Shown: positions 26,685 to 36,561, counted from the stretch's first letter. The stretch: DNA of 64,000 nucleotides from Helicobacter sp. MIT 05-5293 (GCF_000765665.2 NZ_JROZ02000001.1:434001-498000); one strand, 5' to 3'. A program made the numbers and translations. Notes: generated by a model not told the origin, from the letters alone.

Positions 26685-28966
26685 ATCCTCTCTTAGCACT
26701 TTGTGTTTATAGCTCTAAACGCTCATTATTGCAGTCTCTGGAGAGTGAGCGGCTTTTAGCACCTACTATGCTTTTGGGGGAGTTTTTTACTTCCTGTGTG
26801 TTGATCAAGGGAGGATACAGAGCCTTGCCTCAATCATTGCGCTTACCTTTGATGATGAGTGTTTTAAAAGAATTTGAATCGGCTTTAGAAAACACAAAAT
26901 TAGTTTTTGAGAAAAGTTTTTTAGGATTCTTAGAATCATCACAATTTGTGTTTGGATTTTTTGACGAGATTGCTCAATCTCAAGTGCGTATTCAAGATAT
27001 ACCTTTGGCAGATACTTATGGCGATTATGACAATCACCTTGCACTCCTTCAAAAGATTTATGAAGCTTATCTTCAAAAACTTGAGCAATACAAACTTTAT
27101 GATCGTTTGATTTTGCCTCCTGATGCGGAAATATGTGTTAATGAGGCATTTATCAAGGGTTTTAAGAGCATTGATCTTTATATTGAGGGAATGCTCACTG
27201 CATATGAACAAAAGATTCTCGCTCAAATTGCGCAAATCACACCGATAAAAGTGCATTTTGATTTTGATGAGCATTGTTCTCCTTTGTCTTTTGTCGATTT
27301 GAAAGCACTTCATTGCCGACCTAATCATCGATACACTCTTGAATTTCCTTCAATGGAGATAATCCAAGAAAAACCTTTGCCACCTTTGGCGAGAATCGAG
27401 GCTTATCATTTTTCACTTGCAATCAGTCAAGTTGCGTTGATTTTTGCCAAGATTGAGCAATGGCTTCAACAAGGTGTTCAAGAAGAAGATATTGTCGTGA
27501 TTTTGCCTGATGAGGGTTTTATAAAATATCTTGCCTTATTTGATAAAGCAAGGAATCTCAATTATGCAATGGGCACAGAGCTTAGCGAAAGTAAGCCTTA
27601 TAAGATTCTTTGCGATTATCTTGAGAAACTGCAAGATTCACAAGATGCTTCACCTTTACCACAAAATCTCTCTGAATGGATTGCTTCATTATTAGAATCA
27701 GTCTCCCAAGAAAAGTATAGCAAGGAACTTGAATCTATTTATCATTTGATTTTTGAGTGGGAAAATTTCAGGGTTGGTTTTGAAGGATACACACAAGTCC
27801 AAATGCTTGAGTTGCTTTTGGAGGAGTTACAAGCTGTGAGACTTGATGATGTTGTAGGTGGGAAAATACGCGTGATAGGTGTTTTAGAATCTCGAGGGTT
27901 TCGATTTAAAAAGGCAGTGATTGTAGATTTTAATGAAGATAAGATTCCTAAAATTCAAGATAGTGATATATTTTTAAATTCTAGCATCAGAAAGCTTCTT
28001 AAAATGCCTACCATGAGAGATAAAGAATCTTTGCAAAAGCATTATTATTACGGGATTTTTCGCAATGCTGATGAGGTGGCTATCGCTTATGTTGAAAATG
28101 AAAATATGCACCAAAGTATGATGCTTGAAGAATTACGCGATAAAACGCAAGTTGATTTGAAGAATGGAGATTCACTTTATGCGCTTTTGCCACAAGGGGG
28201 ACAGACACACCCTTATCAAGAAGATAGATTCTTTGGTATCTTGCCTTCGACTTTATCTCCTAGTGGGCTGAAAGTCTTGCTTGAATGTCGGCGTAAGTAT
28301 TATCTAAAATATCTCCAAAATCTTGCCCCACAAGCTTCGGAGGATAACGCCTTTATGGGGAATCTGGTGCATCAATGTTTGTATGATGTGTATCGCCATT
28401 TTATAGGTAAAAAAGGGCTTGATGCTCAAGTCCTTAAAACTCAAGCGTGGCAATGGCTTGAAACGATGTCTTGTCAAAGTGCTTTACATAAGGTGCAAAT
28501 AGAGCTTTTGAAGCTGGAATTAGAGCGGTTTTTTGATATTGATGCCCCTGTAAATAATGATATTGAAATTCTTGCATTGGAGCAAGAATGTGAGGTGAAA
28601 ATTGGTGATTTTTGTTTTAGAGGGCGCATCGATAGGATTCAAAAATCGGGGCAGATTTTGCAAGTGATTGATTACAAATACAAAAATCACTTTAGCTTAG
28701 AAGATAAACCCAAAAAGATGAGTGATTTTGCATTGAATATTTACGCAAGGTCTATAAGCGCATTATTCCCTCAATATGCCCATTTAGAAATACAAATGCA
28801 GTATTGGGATATTAAAGGGGGCGAGATTCACAATGAGGTGCAAGGCAAAGATGAAGAGCTTTTGAAGAATTTATCCGCATTACAGGGTGAAATTGAATTT
28901 TACCCTTGTGAAAATCGCTCCATTTGCCGCTATTGTGATTTTGTAGAAATATGTAATCGTGATTAG
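26681..28966 (+). CDS. addB: AddB-type subunit of the AddAB recombination helicase-nuclease
   Basis: AddB works with AddA to process double-strand ends for RecA. The 761-residue protein has a degenerate UvrD-like N-terminal part without a Walker A motif and a C-terminal PD-(D/E)XK nuclease of the RecB type: RGRIDRI followed by LQVIDYKYK (about residues 650-670). Cysteines in LLECRRKYY and the end cluster CENRSICRYCDFVEIC match the iron-sulfur cluster that pins the nuclease domain in AddB. It starts with GTG at 26681 inside the tkt stop. The length is close to that of H. pylori HP1089. AddA is not in the window. Very low similarity within the family keeps confidence a little below certain. Confidence 0.85.
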   Translation: MNPLLALCVYSSKRSLLQSLESERLLAPTMLLGEFFTSCVLIKGGYRALPQSLRLPLMMSVLKEFESALENTKLVFEKSFLGFLESSQFVFGFFDEIAQSQVRIQDIPLADTYGDYDNHLALLQKIYEAYLQKLEQYKLYDRLILPPDAEICVNEAFIKGFKSIDLYIEGMLTAYEQKILAQIAQITPIKVHFDFDEHCSPLSFVDLKALHCRPNHRYTLEFPSMEIIQEKPLPPLARIEAYHFSLAISQVALIFAKIEQWLQQGVQEEDIVVILPDEGFIKYLALFDKARNLNYAMGTELSESKPYKILCDYLEKLQDSQDASPLPQNLSEWIASLLESVSQEKYSKELESIYHLIFEWENFRVGFEGYTQVQMLELLLEELQAVRLDDVVGGKIRVIGVLESRGFRFKKAVIVDFNEDKIPKIQDSDIFLNSSIRKLLKMPTMRDKESLQKHYYYGIFRNADEVAIAYVENENMHQSMMLEELRDKTQVDLKNGDSLYALLPQGGQTHPYQEDRFFGILPSTLSPSGLKVLLECRRKYYLKYLQNLAPQASEDNAFMGNLVHQCLYDVYRHFIGKKGLDAQVLKTQAWQWLETMSCQSALHKVQIELLKLELERFFDIDAPVNNDIEILALEQECEVKIGDFCFRGRIDRIQKSGQILQVIDYKYKNHFSLEDKPKKMSDFALNIYARSISALFPQYAHLEIQMQYWDIKGGEIHNEVQGKDEELLKNLSALQGEIEFYPCENRSICRYCDFVEICNRD

Positions 28967-28969
28967 ATT

Positions 28970-28997
28970 GAGATTCTGCAAAGATTCTTAGAATCTC
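28970..28997. terminator. Inverted heptamer repeat between convergent addB and murI
   Basis: GAGATTCT at 28970-28977 and AGAATCTC at 28990-28997 are perfect inverted copies, with another AGATTCT between them at 28982-28988. The pair fills the 31-base gap between the two converging stop codons and may act as a bidirectional terminator or mRNA end. It is built from the heptamer over-represented in this genome. Confidence 0.45.
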
Positions 28998-29738
28998 TTA
29001 CAGCCATTTATTTGCGACTTTGACTAATTCAGAAGTATTATCACTTGAATAGAATTTGAGCGATTTAAGAGGGTGTTGCGATTTGAGATGGAGATTTTTT
29101 TCTAAATATTCGACAATGGCTTCCCCAGAATGGATAAGCAAACTTTGGTGTTTGAAATACTCATCAAGAGCCTTAGAAATGAGCGGGAAGTGTGTGCAAC
29201 CTAAAATCACCGCCTTAGGGGGAGTTTTAATGTTGTGAAAATAGTATTCAAAGGCACTCTCTAAGACTTTCCCTTCAAAGATGCCTTCTTCGACTATGGG
29301 GACAAAAAGCCCTGTCGCAAGACTTTTGAGATTCCAAAAACCAATATCACGCAATCTTGTTTCGTATTCTCCTGATGCGATTGTCGCTTTTGTAGCGATG
29401 ATGAGTGTTTCAGAATCTGTATCTGCGATTTGATTTTTTAAGGCAAGCACACCCGGCTCAATTACGCCAATAATTGGAATCTTTGCATGACTTCTCATAG
29501 TATCAAGTGCGTAAGCACTCACGGTATTGCAAGCAACGATAAGAATATCAATCTGATGAGGAGCAAAAAAATCAAGAGCTTGGAGTGAAAATTTGATGAT
29601 TGTTTGCTTATCTTTTACTCCATAAGGCACACGAGCGGTATCTCCGTAATAAATAATTTCTTCAAAAAGTTTGGCATTAATAAGGCTTTTTAGGACACTT
29701 AATCCGCCTACGCCGCTATCAAATACGCCTGCTCTCAT
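28998..29738 (-). CDS. murI: Glutamate racemase
   Basis: MurI makes D-glutamate for peptidoglycan. The 246-residue protein has both catalytic cysteines in their motifs: VACNTVSA (about residue 70) and ILGCTHFPLI (about residue 181), and the N-terminal GVFDSGVGGLSVLKSL with the conserved Asp-Ser. It lies four bases after rho, the same pair as in H. pylori, so it is transcribed from the rho promoter. Confidence 0.97.
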   Translation of the reverse strand: MRAGVFDSGVGGLSVLKSLINAKLFEEIIYYGDTARVPYGVKDKQTIIKFSLQALDFFAPHQIDILIVACNTVSAYALDTMRSHAKIPIIGVIEPGVLALKNQIADTDSETLIIATKATIASGEYETRLRDIGFWNLKSLATGLFVPIVEEGIFEGKVLESAFEYYFHNIKTPPKAVILGCTHFPLISKALDEYFKHQSLLIHSGEAIVEYLEKNLHLKSQHPLKSLKFYSSDNTSELVKVANKWL

Positions 29739-29742
29739 AGGA

Positions 29743-31038
29743 TTAATCCTGACTATTCATCATATTTAAAAATTCTTCGTTGTCTTTGGTTTGCTTCATT
29801 TTGGAGTAGATGAAACTCAAAGCTTCAATATCGTCCATTGTGTGCATTACATTGCGAAGCATCCATACTTTGGTGAGATTGTCTTTGCCAAGTAGCAAGT
29901 CATCTTTTCGCGTGCCGGATTTAAGCACATCAAATGCGGGGTAGATTCTGCGATCGGCAATTGTGCGTGCAAGGACAATTTCACTATTGCCTGTTCCTTT
30001 AAATTCTTCAAAAATGACTTCGTCCATTCGCGAGCCTGTCTCAATTAAAGCTGTTGCAATGATTGTGAGACTTCCGCCTTGTTCGATATTACGGGCTGCT
30101 CCAAAAAATCGTTTGGGTTTGTGCAAGGCATTAGCATCGACACCACCGCTTAGCACTTTACCGCTTGATGGTGTAGCGGCATTATAGGCGCGTGCCAATC
30201 GTGTGATAGAATCAAGCAAAATCACGACATCTTTACCCATTTCAACCTTGCGTTTTGCACTTTCAATAACCAAATCTGCCACGCGAATATGATTTGTTGC
30301 AGGCATATCAAAAGTAGAACTAAACACCTCTCCTTTGACGCTTCGTTCCATATCGGTTACTTCTTCGGGACGCTCATCGACTAAAAGCACCATCAATTCT
30401 ACTTCGGGGTGATTTTTTGAAATGCCATGTGCGAGCTCTTTCATTAATTCTGTTTTTCCTGTGCGGGGAGGAGCGACAATAAGAGCTCGCTGTCCTTTTC
30501 CTATCGGGCTAAATAAATCAAGCATACGCCCTGTAACTTTGGAAGATTCATATTCGAGCTTGAGTTGTTGGAGAGGAAAAAGCGGTGTGAGATTGTCAAA
30601 AAGCGGACGATTTTTAATCTCTTCAAGCGAGATATAATTGACTGCTTCGATTTTGAGTAGTGCATAGTAACGCTCTTGATCTTTGGGAGGTCGCACCTGT
30701 CCTGTTACAATATCACCATTTCTTAGTGCAAATCGGCGGATTTGAGATTGTGAGACATAAGTATCATTAGGGCTATCGGCAAAGTTTTCTGTGAGTGCGC
30801 GTAAGAATCCATAGCCTTCATTTGTGATTTCTAAGATTCCCGAAAATAAGATAAATCCGCCTTGATTGACTTGCGTTTTGAGAATCTCAAAAATCAAATC
30901 TTGGCGGCGATAATCGCTAGGGTTTTCGACACCGATTTGTGCGGCGATATTGGTTAAAGCCTTGATGCTTTTAGTGCGTAAATCTTCAATTTGATAACCT
31001 TCTACAGGTGTATGTGTGCGTGATTTGTCTATTGCCAT
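29743..31038 (-). CDS. rho: Transcription termination factor Rho
   Basis: Rho is the hexameric RNA helicase that ends transcription at rut sites. The 431-residue protein begins with the helical N-terminal domain ([20 protein letters not shown]), then the cold-shock-like RNA-binding part ([34 protein letters not shown]), Walker [11 protein letters not shown] (about residue 188), Walker [18 protein letters not shown] and the Q/R loops [27 protein letters not shown] precedes the ATG. murI follows closely. Confidence 0.98.
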   Translation of the reverse strand: MAIDKSRTHTPVEGYQIEDLRTKSIKALTNIAAQIGVENPSDYRRQDLIFEILKTQVNQGGFILFSGILEITNEGYGFLRALTENFADSPNDTYVSQSQIRRFALRNGDIVTGQVRPPKDQERYYALLKIEAVNYISLEEIKNRPLFDNLTPLFPLQQLKLEYESSKVTGRMLDLFSPIGKGQRALIVAPPRTGKTELMKELAHGISKNHPEVELMVLLVDERPEEVTDMERSVKGEVFSSTFDMPATNHIRVADLVIESAKRKVEMGKDVVILLDSITRLARAYNAATPSSGKVLSGGVDANALHKPKRFFGAARNIEQGGSLTIIATALIETGSRMDEVIFEEFKGTGNSEIVLARTIADRRIYPAFDVLKSGTRKDDLLLGKDNLTKVWMLRNVMHTMDDIEALSFIYSKMKQTKDNEEFLNMMNSQD

Positions 31039-31110
31039 TAAGTTTCCTTGAATAAAGAAGTTTGGAAGTGAAATGAAGTCCTTGTTTTAGGATTTGATAT
31101 TGAAAAAATG

Positions 31111-31139
31111 ATTTTAGTCAAAACTTTATGTGAAGTCAA
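31111..31139 (-). promoter_or_regulatory. Sigma-70 promoter of rho-murI
   Basis: On the minus strand TTGACT (31134-31139) and TAAAAT (31111-31116) are spaced by exactly 17 bases, giving a leader of about 66 bases before the rho ATG. A conserved -35 is uncommon in Helicobacter. The leader could host Rho autoregulation, but I see no specific structure. Confidence 0.6.
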
Positions 31140-31155
31140 GTAAAAAGTATATTTT

Positions 31156-31830
31156 TTATACAATGTTGTTTTTGACATTTTGGTCCAAGTCGGGATGAAT
31201 TTTATAAACTTTGTTTTTGATTTTAATCAGAATCCCCGTATCAATCAGTTGCTTAAAAGTTTTTACAATGGTTGGTTTGCTGACATTAAGATGCTGGATA
31301 ATATCCTCATAAGAACCATAAAAGATATTATCTTCATCGCAATTAGCAAGGAGGAATTGGATAATAGCGATTTTTTTACCCCCAACAAATGTTGAAATAG
31401 CATTAATCAGTAGATTCTTTGAAGCAATTTCATCGGCTTGGAGAAAAGGTAAAATCGCTTTTTGGAGGGCTTGGAGAAGCTCCTCAATATTGATAGGTTT
31501 TAAAATATAACCATCGACTCGTAATCGAATCGCATCAAGGAGGTATTTCGTCTCGGTATGCGCAGTCGCAATGACGACAGGCACATCTGGGTGAGTGGAA
31601 GAATGACGGATTGCGTTGATAAGCTCGATACCATTAAGTTTAGGCATTAAAATATCTGTAATGACTAAATCCACTTTGTGAAGATTGAAAAGCTTTAGGG
31701 CTTCTTGCCCATTTTTTGCTACAAGCAATCGCCCCACATAGTCCTCTAACACCATACTTGTAAGATTTGCTGTATCAGTATCGTCTTCTGCGTATAAAAT
31801 GGTGAGCTTGTTGAGTGTTTCAAGATTCAT
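31156..31830 (-). CDS. Response regulator with RepL-like winged-helix output domain
   Basis: A 224-residue two-component regulator. The receiver domain covers about residues 8-125: ILYAEDDTDTA with the acidic pocket, the phosphorylated aspartate in DLVITDILMPKLNG (about residue 56), a threonine in VVIATAHTE and the lysine in GYILKPINIEE. The C-terminal part (about 145-215) is not an OmpR- or NarL-type domain; it reads FYGSYEDIIQHLNVSKPTIV followed by KTFKQLIDTGILIKIKNKVYKIHP, which looks like the winged helix of plasmid replication protein RepL. It overlaps the 3' end of the kinase gene by 11 bases and is surely its partner. Target genes unknown. A weak hairpin (GTATA/TATAC plus T-run) lies just after the stop. 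Confidence 0.82.
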   Translation of the reverse strand: MNLETLNKLTILYAEDDTDTANLTSMVLEDYVGRLLVAKNGQEALKLFNLHKVDLVITDILMPKLNGIELINAIRHSSTHPDVPVVIATAHTETKYLLDAIRLRVDGYILKPINIEELLQALQKAILPFLQADEIASKNLLINAISTFVGGKKIAIIQFLLANCDEDNIFYGSYEDIIQHLNVSKPTIVKTFKQLIDTGILIKIKNKVYKIHPDLDQNVKNNIV

Positions 31831-33280
31831 CAGTATGATCCTTTTGCAGGGGGATTTTTATAGTAAATTCAGCCCCAAAATATTGATTTTCCTTTCCCCA
31901 ATGTGTATTTTCTACGCTGATTGTGCCATTCATTTGACGCTCAATGATTTGTTTCGCCATATAAAGCCCTATCCCCGTTCCCACAGATTGGTGTTTTGTA
32001 GTAAAGTAAGGTTCAAATACTTTTGTTTTATCCTCAAGTTTTACCCCACCTGCATTATCTTTGAAATGAATAAAGACATTATACCCTATCCTTTCTAATG
32101 AAATTTCTATAATCGATTCTTTGTTTTCAGTTTGACGCTTGAGCGCGTCCATAGCGTTATTGATTAGAATCAAGATAACTTGCGTGAAAGAGTTTTGATA
32201 CCCGAGTATGTAGAGATTTTCTTCATCGACATTGTTGAGAATATTAAGCGTGATAAGTTGCTCTTTAAGTTGCTCCTTGAGGAGATCAATAGAATCATTA
32301 ATACTGCAAATGATACTAAAATGCTCTTTTTGCTTGTCTGGTCGGAAAAAACTGCGAAAATTTTCAATAGTATCGGACATATTTTGGGCGATTTTCATTC
32401 CATATTCAGTTTGTGAAAGGACAAAAGATGTGTCAAGCTTGTCTTGAAGCTGTTTGGTCTTAAAGCTTTGAATAAGCATCATAAGGGAATTAAGCGGTTG
32501 TCGCCATTGGTGTGCAATATTTTGTATCATTTCCCCCATTGATGCAAGACGCGCTTGTTGAAACATAATCAAATCTTTCTGGCGGTTTTGCTCTACTTCA
32601 TACTCGATTGATTTTTGCAAATTTGCATTGAGCATTTGTAGTTCTTTGGTTTTAGAATCCACAAGTCGTTCTAAAAGTAAATGGTTATTATTGATAGAAT
32701 GCTTGATGGTGAGTGAAAAATAAAAAAGTGTCGCCCCAAGAATCACTAAAAAGACAATTAATATTATATAAGTATGACTATAAAGAGAATCGGTGATAGT
32801 TTTATTGAGAGCGGCAAGTTTGAGATTAATATCAATTTTTTCATCAATCAAATAAGTGAGTTGGTCGGTATTTTGTGTCGCAAAGATTTGGTCAATCAGA
32901 ATAGTAGTTGTGTTTTCTTGCACGAGAAGATTCTCAATTTCATCGCGTTGCATGGGCAGAAAACTTTGAGCATACCATTGTCGTAAAGTCCTGATTTTTG
33001 AGGGATTGTTTTCTGTAAGACTATGCGTTTTATAAGTATCCCATATCTCTATGAGTTTGTTTGTGTCTTGTGGATTAGCTCGATAAGTTTTGCTTAGGGA
33101 GATGAGAATAGACATACTTTGATTTTGAGGAGAATTTGTGTCAAATTCCGCTTTTAAGCCTACAAGAGCAAGTAACCCCACACCTCCTATCAATAAGAAT
33201 CCTAAAGTGATAATCCACATAAGGACGGTTGTCTGCGTCTGAAAGGGAGCTTTTGTGATGAGATGGATAATATTTTTCAT
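31820..33280 (-). CDS. Membrane sensor histidine kinase
   Basis: A 486-residue sensor kinase. Two membrane helices (about residues 18-40 and 170-192) bracket a periplasmic sensing region of about 130 residues with no cysteines and no recognised domain. A coiled linker leads to the phosphoacceptor motif MIQNIAHQWRQPLNSLMM (about residue 250), the HQWRQPL variant common in epsilonproteobacteria. The ATPase domain has ILILINNAMDAL (N box), FKDNAGGVK (G1), FEPYFTTK (F box) and GTGIGLYMAK (G2). It begins at the base after the stop of the unknown 489-residue gene and overlaps the response regulator gene, so the three are made together. The signal is unknown. Confidence 0.9.
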   Translation of the reverse strand: MKNIIHLITKAPFQTQTTVLMWIITLGFLLIGGVGLLALVGLKAEFDTNSPQNQSMSILISLSKTYRANPQDTNKLIEIWDTYKTHSLTENNPSKIRTLRQWYAQSFLPMQRDEIENLLVQENTTTILIDQIFATQNTDQLTYLIDEKIDINLKLAALNKTITDSLYSHTYIILIVFLVILGATLFYFSLTIKHSINNNHLLLERLVDSKTKELQMLNANLQKSIEYEVEQNRQKDLIMFQQARLASMGEMIQNIAHQWRQPLNSLMMLIQSFKTKQLQDKLDTSFVLSQTEYGMKIAQNMSDTIENFRSFFRPDKQKEHFSIICSINDSIDLLKEQLKEQLITLNILNNVDEENLYILGYQNSFTQVILILINNAMDALKRQTENKESIIEISLERIGYNVFIHFKDNAGGVKLEDKTKVFEPYFTTKHQSVGTGIGLYMAKQIIERQMNGTISVENTHWGKENQYFGAEFTIKIPLQKDHTDES

Positions 33281-34750
33281 CTATATAATGTCTTTTGCAT
33301 TTAAAATGGCATCAGCCAAAGCTCGTGAGAGTAAATCGTATTGCAAGAATTTGCTTTTATTCTTTTTGAGTGCGTAATTAATCTGTTCTTTGAGGTAGGT
33401 TTGCTCATCTAAAAGGCGTATTTGTTCATTATTGAGCAAAGAGAGATTCTTAGAAATATGATCGATTTCATCAAGAAGTTGAGATTTGGTCAGTATGATT
33501 TGATTGACTTCTTCAGTAAGGTCTTTGATACTGCTAGATGAGCTTGTTTTTTGATCAGTCAATACCCGCAAAGCTTTGCTTTTTGTTTCTTGAAGTCCTT
33601 GATGATAGGATACTTTTTGAATCAATTCCTCCTTTGAAGCTGAATCTTGCTTGATTTGAGTTGCGACAAATTCTAAACGTTCATCAATCTCATCGGATCG
33701 CTTTTGACTTTGCTCAATATCGAATTCCACATTCATTTTGTTACGCAGACATTCTTTGATAAGATGAATCGTCCAAGGATTGCCATTATTATCCGTGATG
33801 ATAGGTTTTTTGTAGATTCTATTTCCGATTTGTATTGAACCGCCGTTATAAAATTCAATAAAACGCGTGGCATTTTCGTTGCCTTTAGCGCACAATTCAA
33901 GAAGTTCTTTGGCGACAATTTCAAACATAATCCACTCAAATTTTTTTACCAAAAGCATACAATAAATACCTTTCGCAATAGAATCAATATGGCTTAGGGG
34001 TAGTCCTTCAAGGTAGATTCTGATTTTTTGAATTGCAAAAAAACTAAAATTTTTGTTGAAAGTAAAATTATCAATATGACTTAAATCAATATCTTTTTCC
34101 AAGATAGACAATGTATTTTGCACAATCAAAGATTCTAAATCCACGCCGTTAAGGCACTTTTCAATTGTTTTACGATCTTCATTGCTAAGGACATTAATAT
34201 GTGAATTTTGACTGATTTTGCGAATCTCATTATTGATTTTGACAACTTCATAATCAAATTTAAAAAGTTTAATTGTCCCGTCTTTAAAAAAAAGTGCATC
34301 ACGCGCTTGTATGCCACATACAATGCGAAGAGCTGTTTTGATCATTTCTCTTTTGGTGCTTTCTTCTTGTAGGTTAAGTTGCGTATCCACAAAAGTAAAA
34401 AGTTCGTCAAAGGATTCAGAAGTAGCAGTTTGCTGCTTGTAGGATTCTAAAAGTTCCTTGCGGGATTTGAGAAATTCGATGATGCGTTGGATATAAATAT
34501 TGTTGTTGCGATTTTTGATGCGTGTGATGATTTGGAGATGTGATTTTTCAAGATGCACGAAAGCTGCCAAACCGCGTTGATTGTAAAAATGTAAGATAGC
34601 CATACGAATGTCATTTTCTTGTTCTGGGTGCGATTGAATAAGCTCAAAAAGCTCTTTTGATGCGTTTTCTTGAGAATCTTTGATAGGTTGTTGATTTTGG
34701 TAACATTGATTAAGAATCTCTAGCGTTTGATCATAAATTTTTGATACCAT
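33281..34750 (-). CDS. Unknown 489-residue protein with C-terminal coiled coil
   Basis: I do not recognise this protein. There is no signal peptide or membrane helix. The first 330 residues look like mixed alpha-helical structure, with a segment FKDGTIKLFKFDYEVVKINNEI and a stretch INVLSNEDRKTIEKCLNGVD. Residues about 345-470 form long helices rich in Glu, Gln and Lys with heptad-like hydrophobics (for example LTEEVNQIILTKSQLLDEID), a likely coiled coil. It lies between uvrC (two bases away) and the histidine kinase (adjacent), all on one transcript. It could be a cytoplasmic scaffold or input to the kinase, but only position supports this. Confidence 0.75.
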   Translation of the reverse strand: MVSKIYDQTLEILNQCYQNQQPIKDSQENASKELFELIQSHPEQENDIRMAILHFYNQRGLAAFVHLEKSHLQIITRIKNRNNNIYIQRIIEFLKSRKELLESYKQQTATSESFDELFTFVDTQLNLQEESTKREMIKTALRIVCGIQARDALFFKDGTIKLFKFDYEVVKINNEIRKISQNSHINVLSNEDRKTIEKCLNGVDLESLIVQNTLSILEKDIDLSHIDNFTFNKNFSFFAIQKIRIYLEGLPLSHIDSIAKGIYCMLLVKKFEWIMFEIVAKELLELCAKGNENATRFIEFYNGGSIQIGNRIYKKPIITDNNGNPWTIHLIKECLRNKMNVEFDIEQSQKRSDEIDERLEFVATQIKQDSASKEELIQKVSYHQGLQETKSKALRVLTDQKTSSSSSIKDLTEEVNQIILTKSQLLDEIDHISKNLSLLNNEQIRLLDEQTYLKEQINYALKKNKSKFLQYDLLSRALADAILNAKDII

Positions 34751-34752
34751 TA

Positions 34753-36561
34753 TTATCTCTCATGCAGTTTTTTGGAGCGTAGAATTTGCGCTATTTGTTC
34801 GTCATTTGCTTCTTTAATGCGTTCATAACTTCCAAAATAATTCAGCAAACGCTTGATTTGGGAAGGTGAGTAGTTTTTATCCATTATCTGTATCTTTTGT
34901 ATATTTTTTCGTTTTTTGTAGCGATGATATGTAATAGCATAACGATGAACCTCATCTCGTAGTTTTTGAAGAAATTGTAATCTTTTATCATTTGGTTTTA
35001 GTTTAAATGTCTGATTTTTGTTTCTGATAATGTCTTGGACATTACCTTTAGCCCGATTTGCTACGCCATTGATTTTCATTTTTGAAATACCAATGACCTC
35101 GACATTTGCCCCTATACTTTGGAGAATCGTAAGAGCAAGTTGGATTTGTGCTTGACCGCCATCAATCACCCATAAATCTGGCGGAGGCAATGTCTCAAAA
35201 CTTTGCACTCTTCGTGTAAGCATTTCACGCATTTGTGTGTATTCATCATCGCCTTGCAATTGATAGCGGCGATATTTTGATGAGACAAAAGTATTGTTTT
35301 CATAAGTGATCATTCCTCCCACGCTGTGTTCACCGCTATGGTGAGAAGTGTCAAAAACTTCGATATGATAAGGCGTATTGTGGAGTGAGAGCAGTTCTTT
35401 AAGTGAGTGCAAAATAGAATAGTTTTCATCGTTTTCCTTGCTTTGCAAACGCAAGATTTCTTGAGCATTTTGGGAGCATAGTGCTATAAGGTCTTTCTTT
35501 TTACCTTTTTGTGGTTGGCAGATTTTTATTTTGCTTTGGAGATTTGTTTGCAAAATCGCTTCAAGCTCGGCTTTAGATTCTAAAGTAAAGTAGGGGATTA
35601 GAATCATATCAGGCAAGAGAGGCATTTGGGTTTTGTAATGGCTAAGAATCGCTTGTGTGTAGGCTTGAGAAAGATTGTGGGATTCTATATCTTGATGGAG
35701 AAGTGAAAAGTCGCTTGAGACAACGCGCCCATGACGAATAAAAAGCTTCATCAAAACGCTATGATCTTGTCCTTTTTCAATCACAAACACATCAAAATTA
35801 CCAGCAATCATATCAATCACAGATTCATTTTGCATTGATGCAATTTTGTTCATTTTGTCCCGAATCTTGGCAGCTTCTTCAAAATGAAGATGGTCAGAAT
35901 AAAACTGCATTTTTTGCTCCAGAATCGTTAGCAGGTTTTTTTTGTTTTCAATGAGATTGATGCCTTCCTCGATGGTTTTTGCATAATCTTTTGGTGAAAT
36001 TTTTCCCTCACAAGGTGCGGGACATTTACCGATTTGATAAAACATACAGGATTTTTTGCTTTTAATGCAAGATTTTTTTTGCACAAGAGGTAATGTCTCA
36101 TAAAGACTTTCAAGCAAATCTCTTGCTCCATTGGTAAAAGGTCCAAAATATTGAATCTGATGATCTTTAAGGGCGATTCTTGTGATTTCAAAGCGAGGGA
36201 ATGGCTGTGTTTTGTCAATATAAATGTAAGGGTAAGTTTTGTCATCACGCAAAAGGATATTGTATTTAGGTTTGAGACTTTTGATGAGGGAATTTTCAAG
36301 GATTAAGGCATCTTGTTCGTTTTGTGTCAAAAGTGTATGGATTTGGGCGATTTGAGAAACCATTAGGGCGATTCTTGGGCTAAGATTAGTTTTAGGAGTG
36401 ATGATATTATCCTGCACACAAAAATAACTTTTAATGCGATTTTTAAGATTTTTCGCTTTGCCTACATAGAGGAGATTGCCATAAGAATCAAAATATTGAT
36501 AGATTCCCGAAGTGTTAGGCAATGATCGGAGATGCGTCAAAAGATCATAAGTATTATTCAT
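34753..36561 (-). CDS. uvrC: Excinuclease ABC subunit C
   Basis: UvrC makes the two incisions in nucleotide excision repair. Domains in order: GIY-YIG nuclease at the N-terminus (SGIYQYFDSYGNLLYVGKAKN), a UvrB-interaction UVR motif (FEEAAKIRDKMNKI, about residue 215), the RNase H-like endonuclease domain (IEVFDTSHHSGEHSVGGMI, DLWVIDGGQAQ) and a C-terminal helix-hairpin-helix (LLNYFGSYERIKEANDEQIA). A cysteine cluster near residue 165 (KKSCIKSKKSCMFYQIGKC) is present as in many UvrC proteins. 602 residues. Its start overlaps the preceding DUF721-like gene by eight bases. The downstream genes are a signalling module, an unusual partner. Confidence 0.97.
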   Translation of the reverse strand: MNNTYDLLTHLRSLPNTSGIYQYFDSYGNLLYVGKAKNLKNRIKSYFCVQDNIITPKTNLSPRIALMVSQIAQIHTLLTQNEQDALILENSLIKSLKPKYNILLRDDKTYPYIYIDKTQPFPRFEITRIALKDHQIQYFGPFTNGARDLLESLYETLPLVQKKSCIKSKKSCMFYQIGKCPAPCEGKISPKDYAKTIEEGINLIENKKNLLTILEQKMQFYSDHLHFEEAAKIRDKMNKIASMQNESVIDMIAGNFDVFVIEKGQDHSVLMKLFIRHGRVVSSDFSLLHQDIESHNLSQAYTQAILSHYKTQMPLLPDMILIPYFTLESKAELEAILQTNLQSKIKICQPQKGKKKDLIALCSQNAQEILRLQSKENDENYSILHSLKELLSLHNTPYHIEVFDTSHHSGEHSVGGMITYENNTFVSSKYRRYQLQGDDEYTQMREMLTRRVQSFETLPPPDLWVIDGGQAQIQLALTILQSIGANVEVIGISKMKINGVANRAKGNVQDIIRNKNQTFKLKPNDKRLQFLQKLRDEVHRYAITYHRYKKRKNIQKIQIMDKNYSPSQIKRLLNYFGSYERIKEANDEQIAQILRSKKLHER

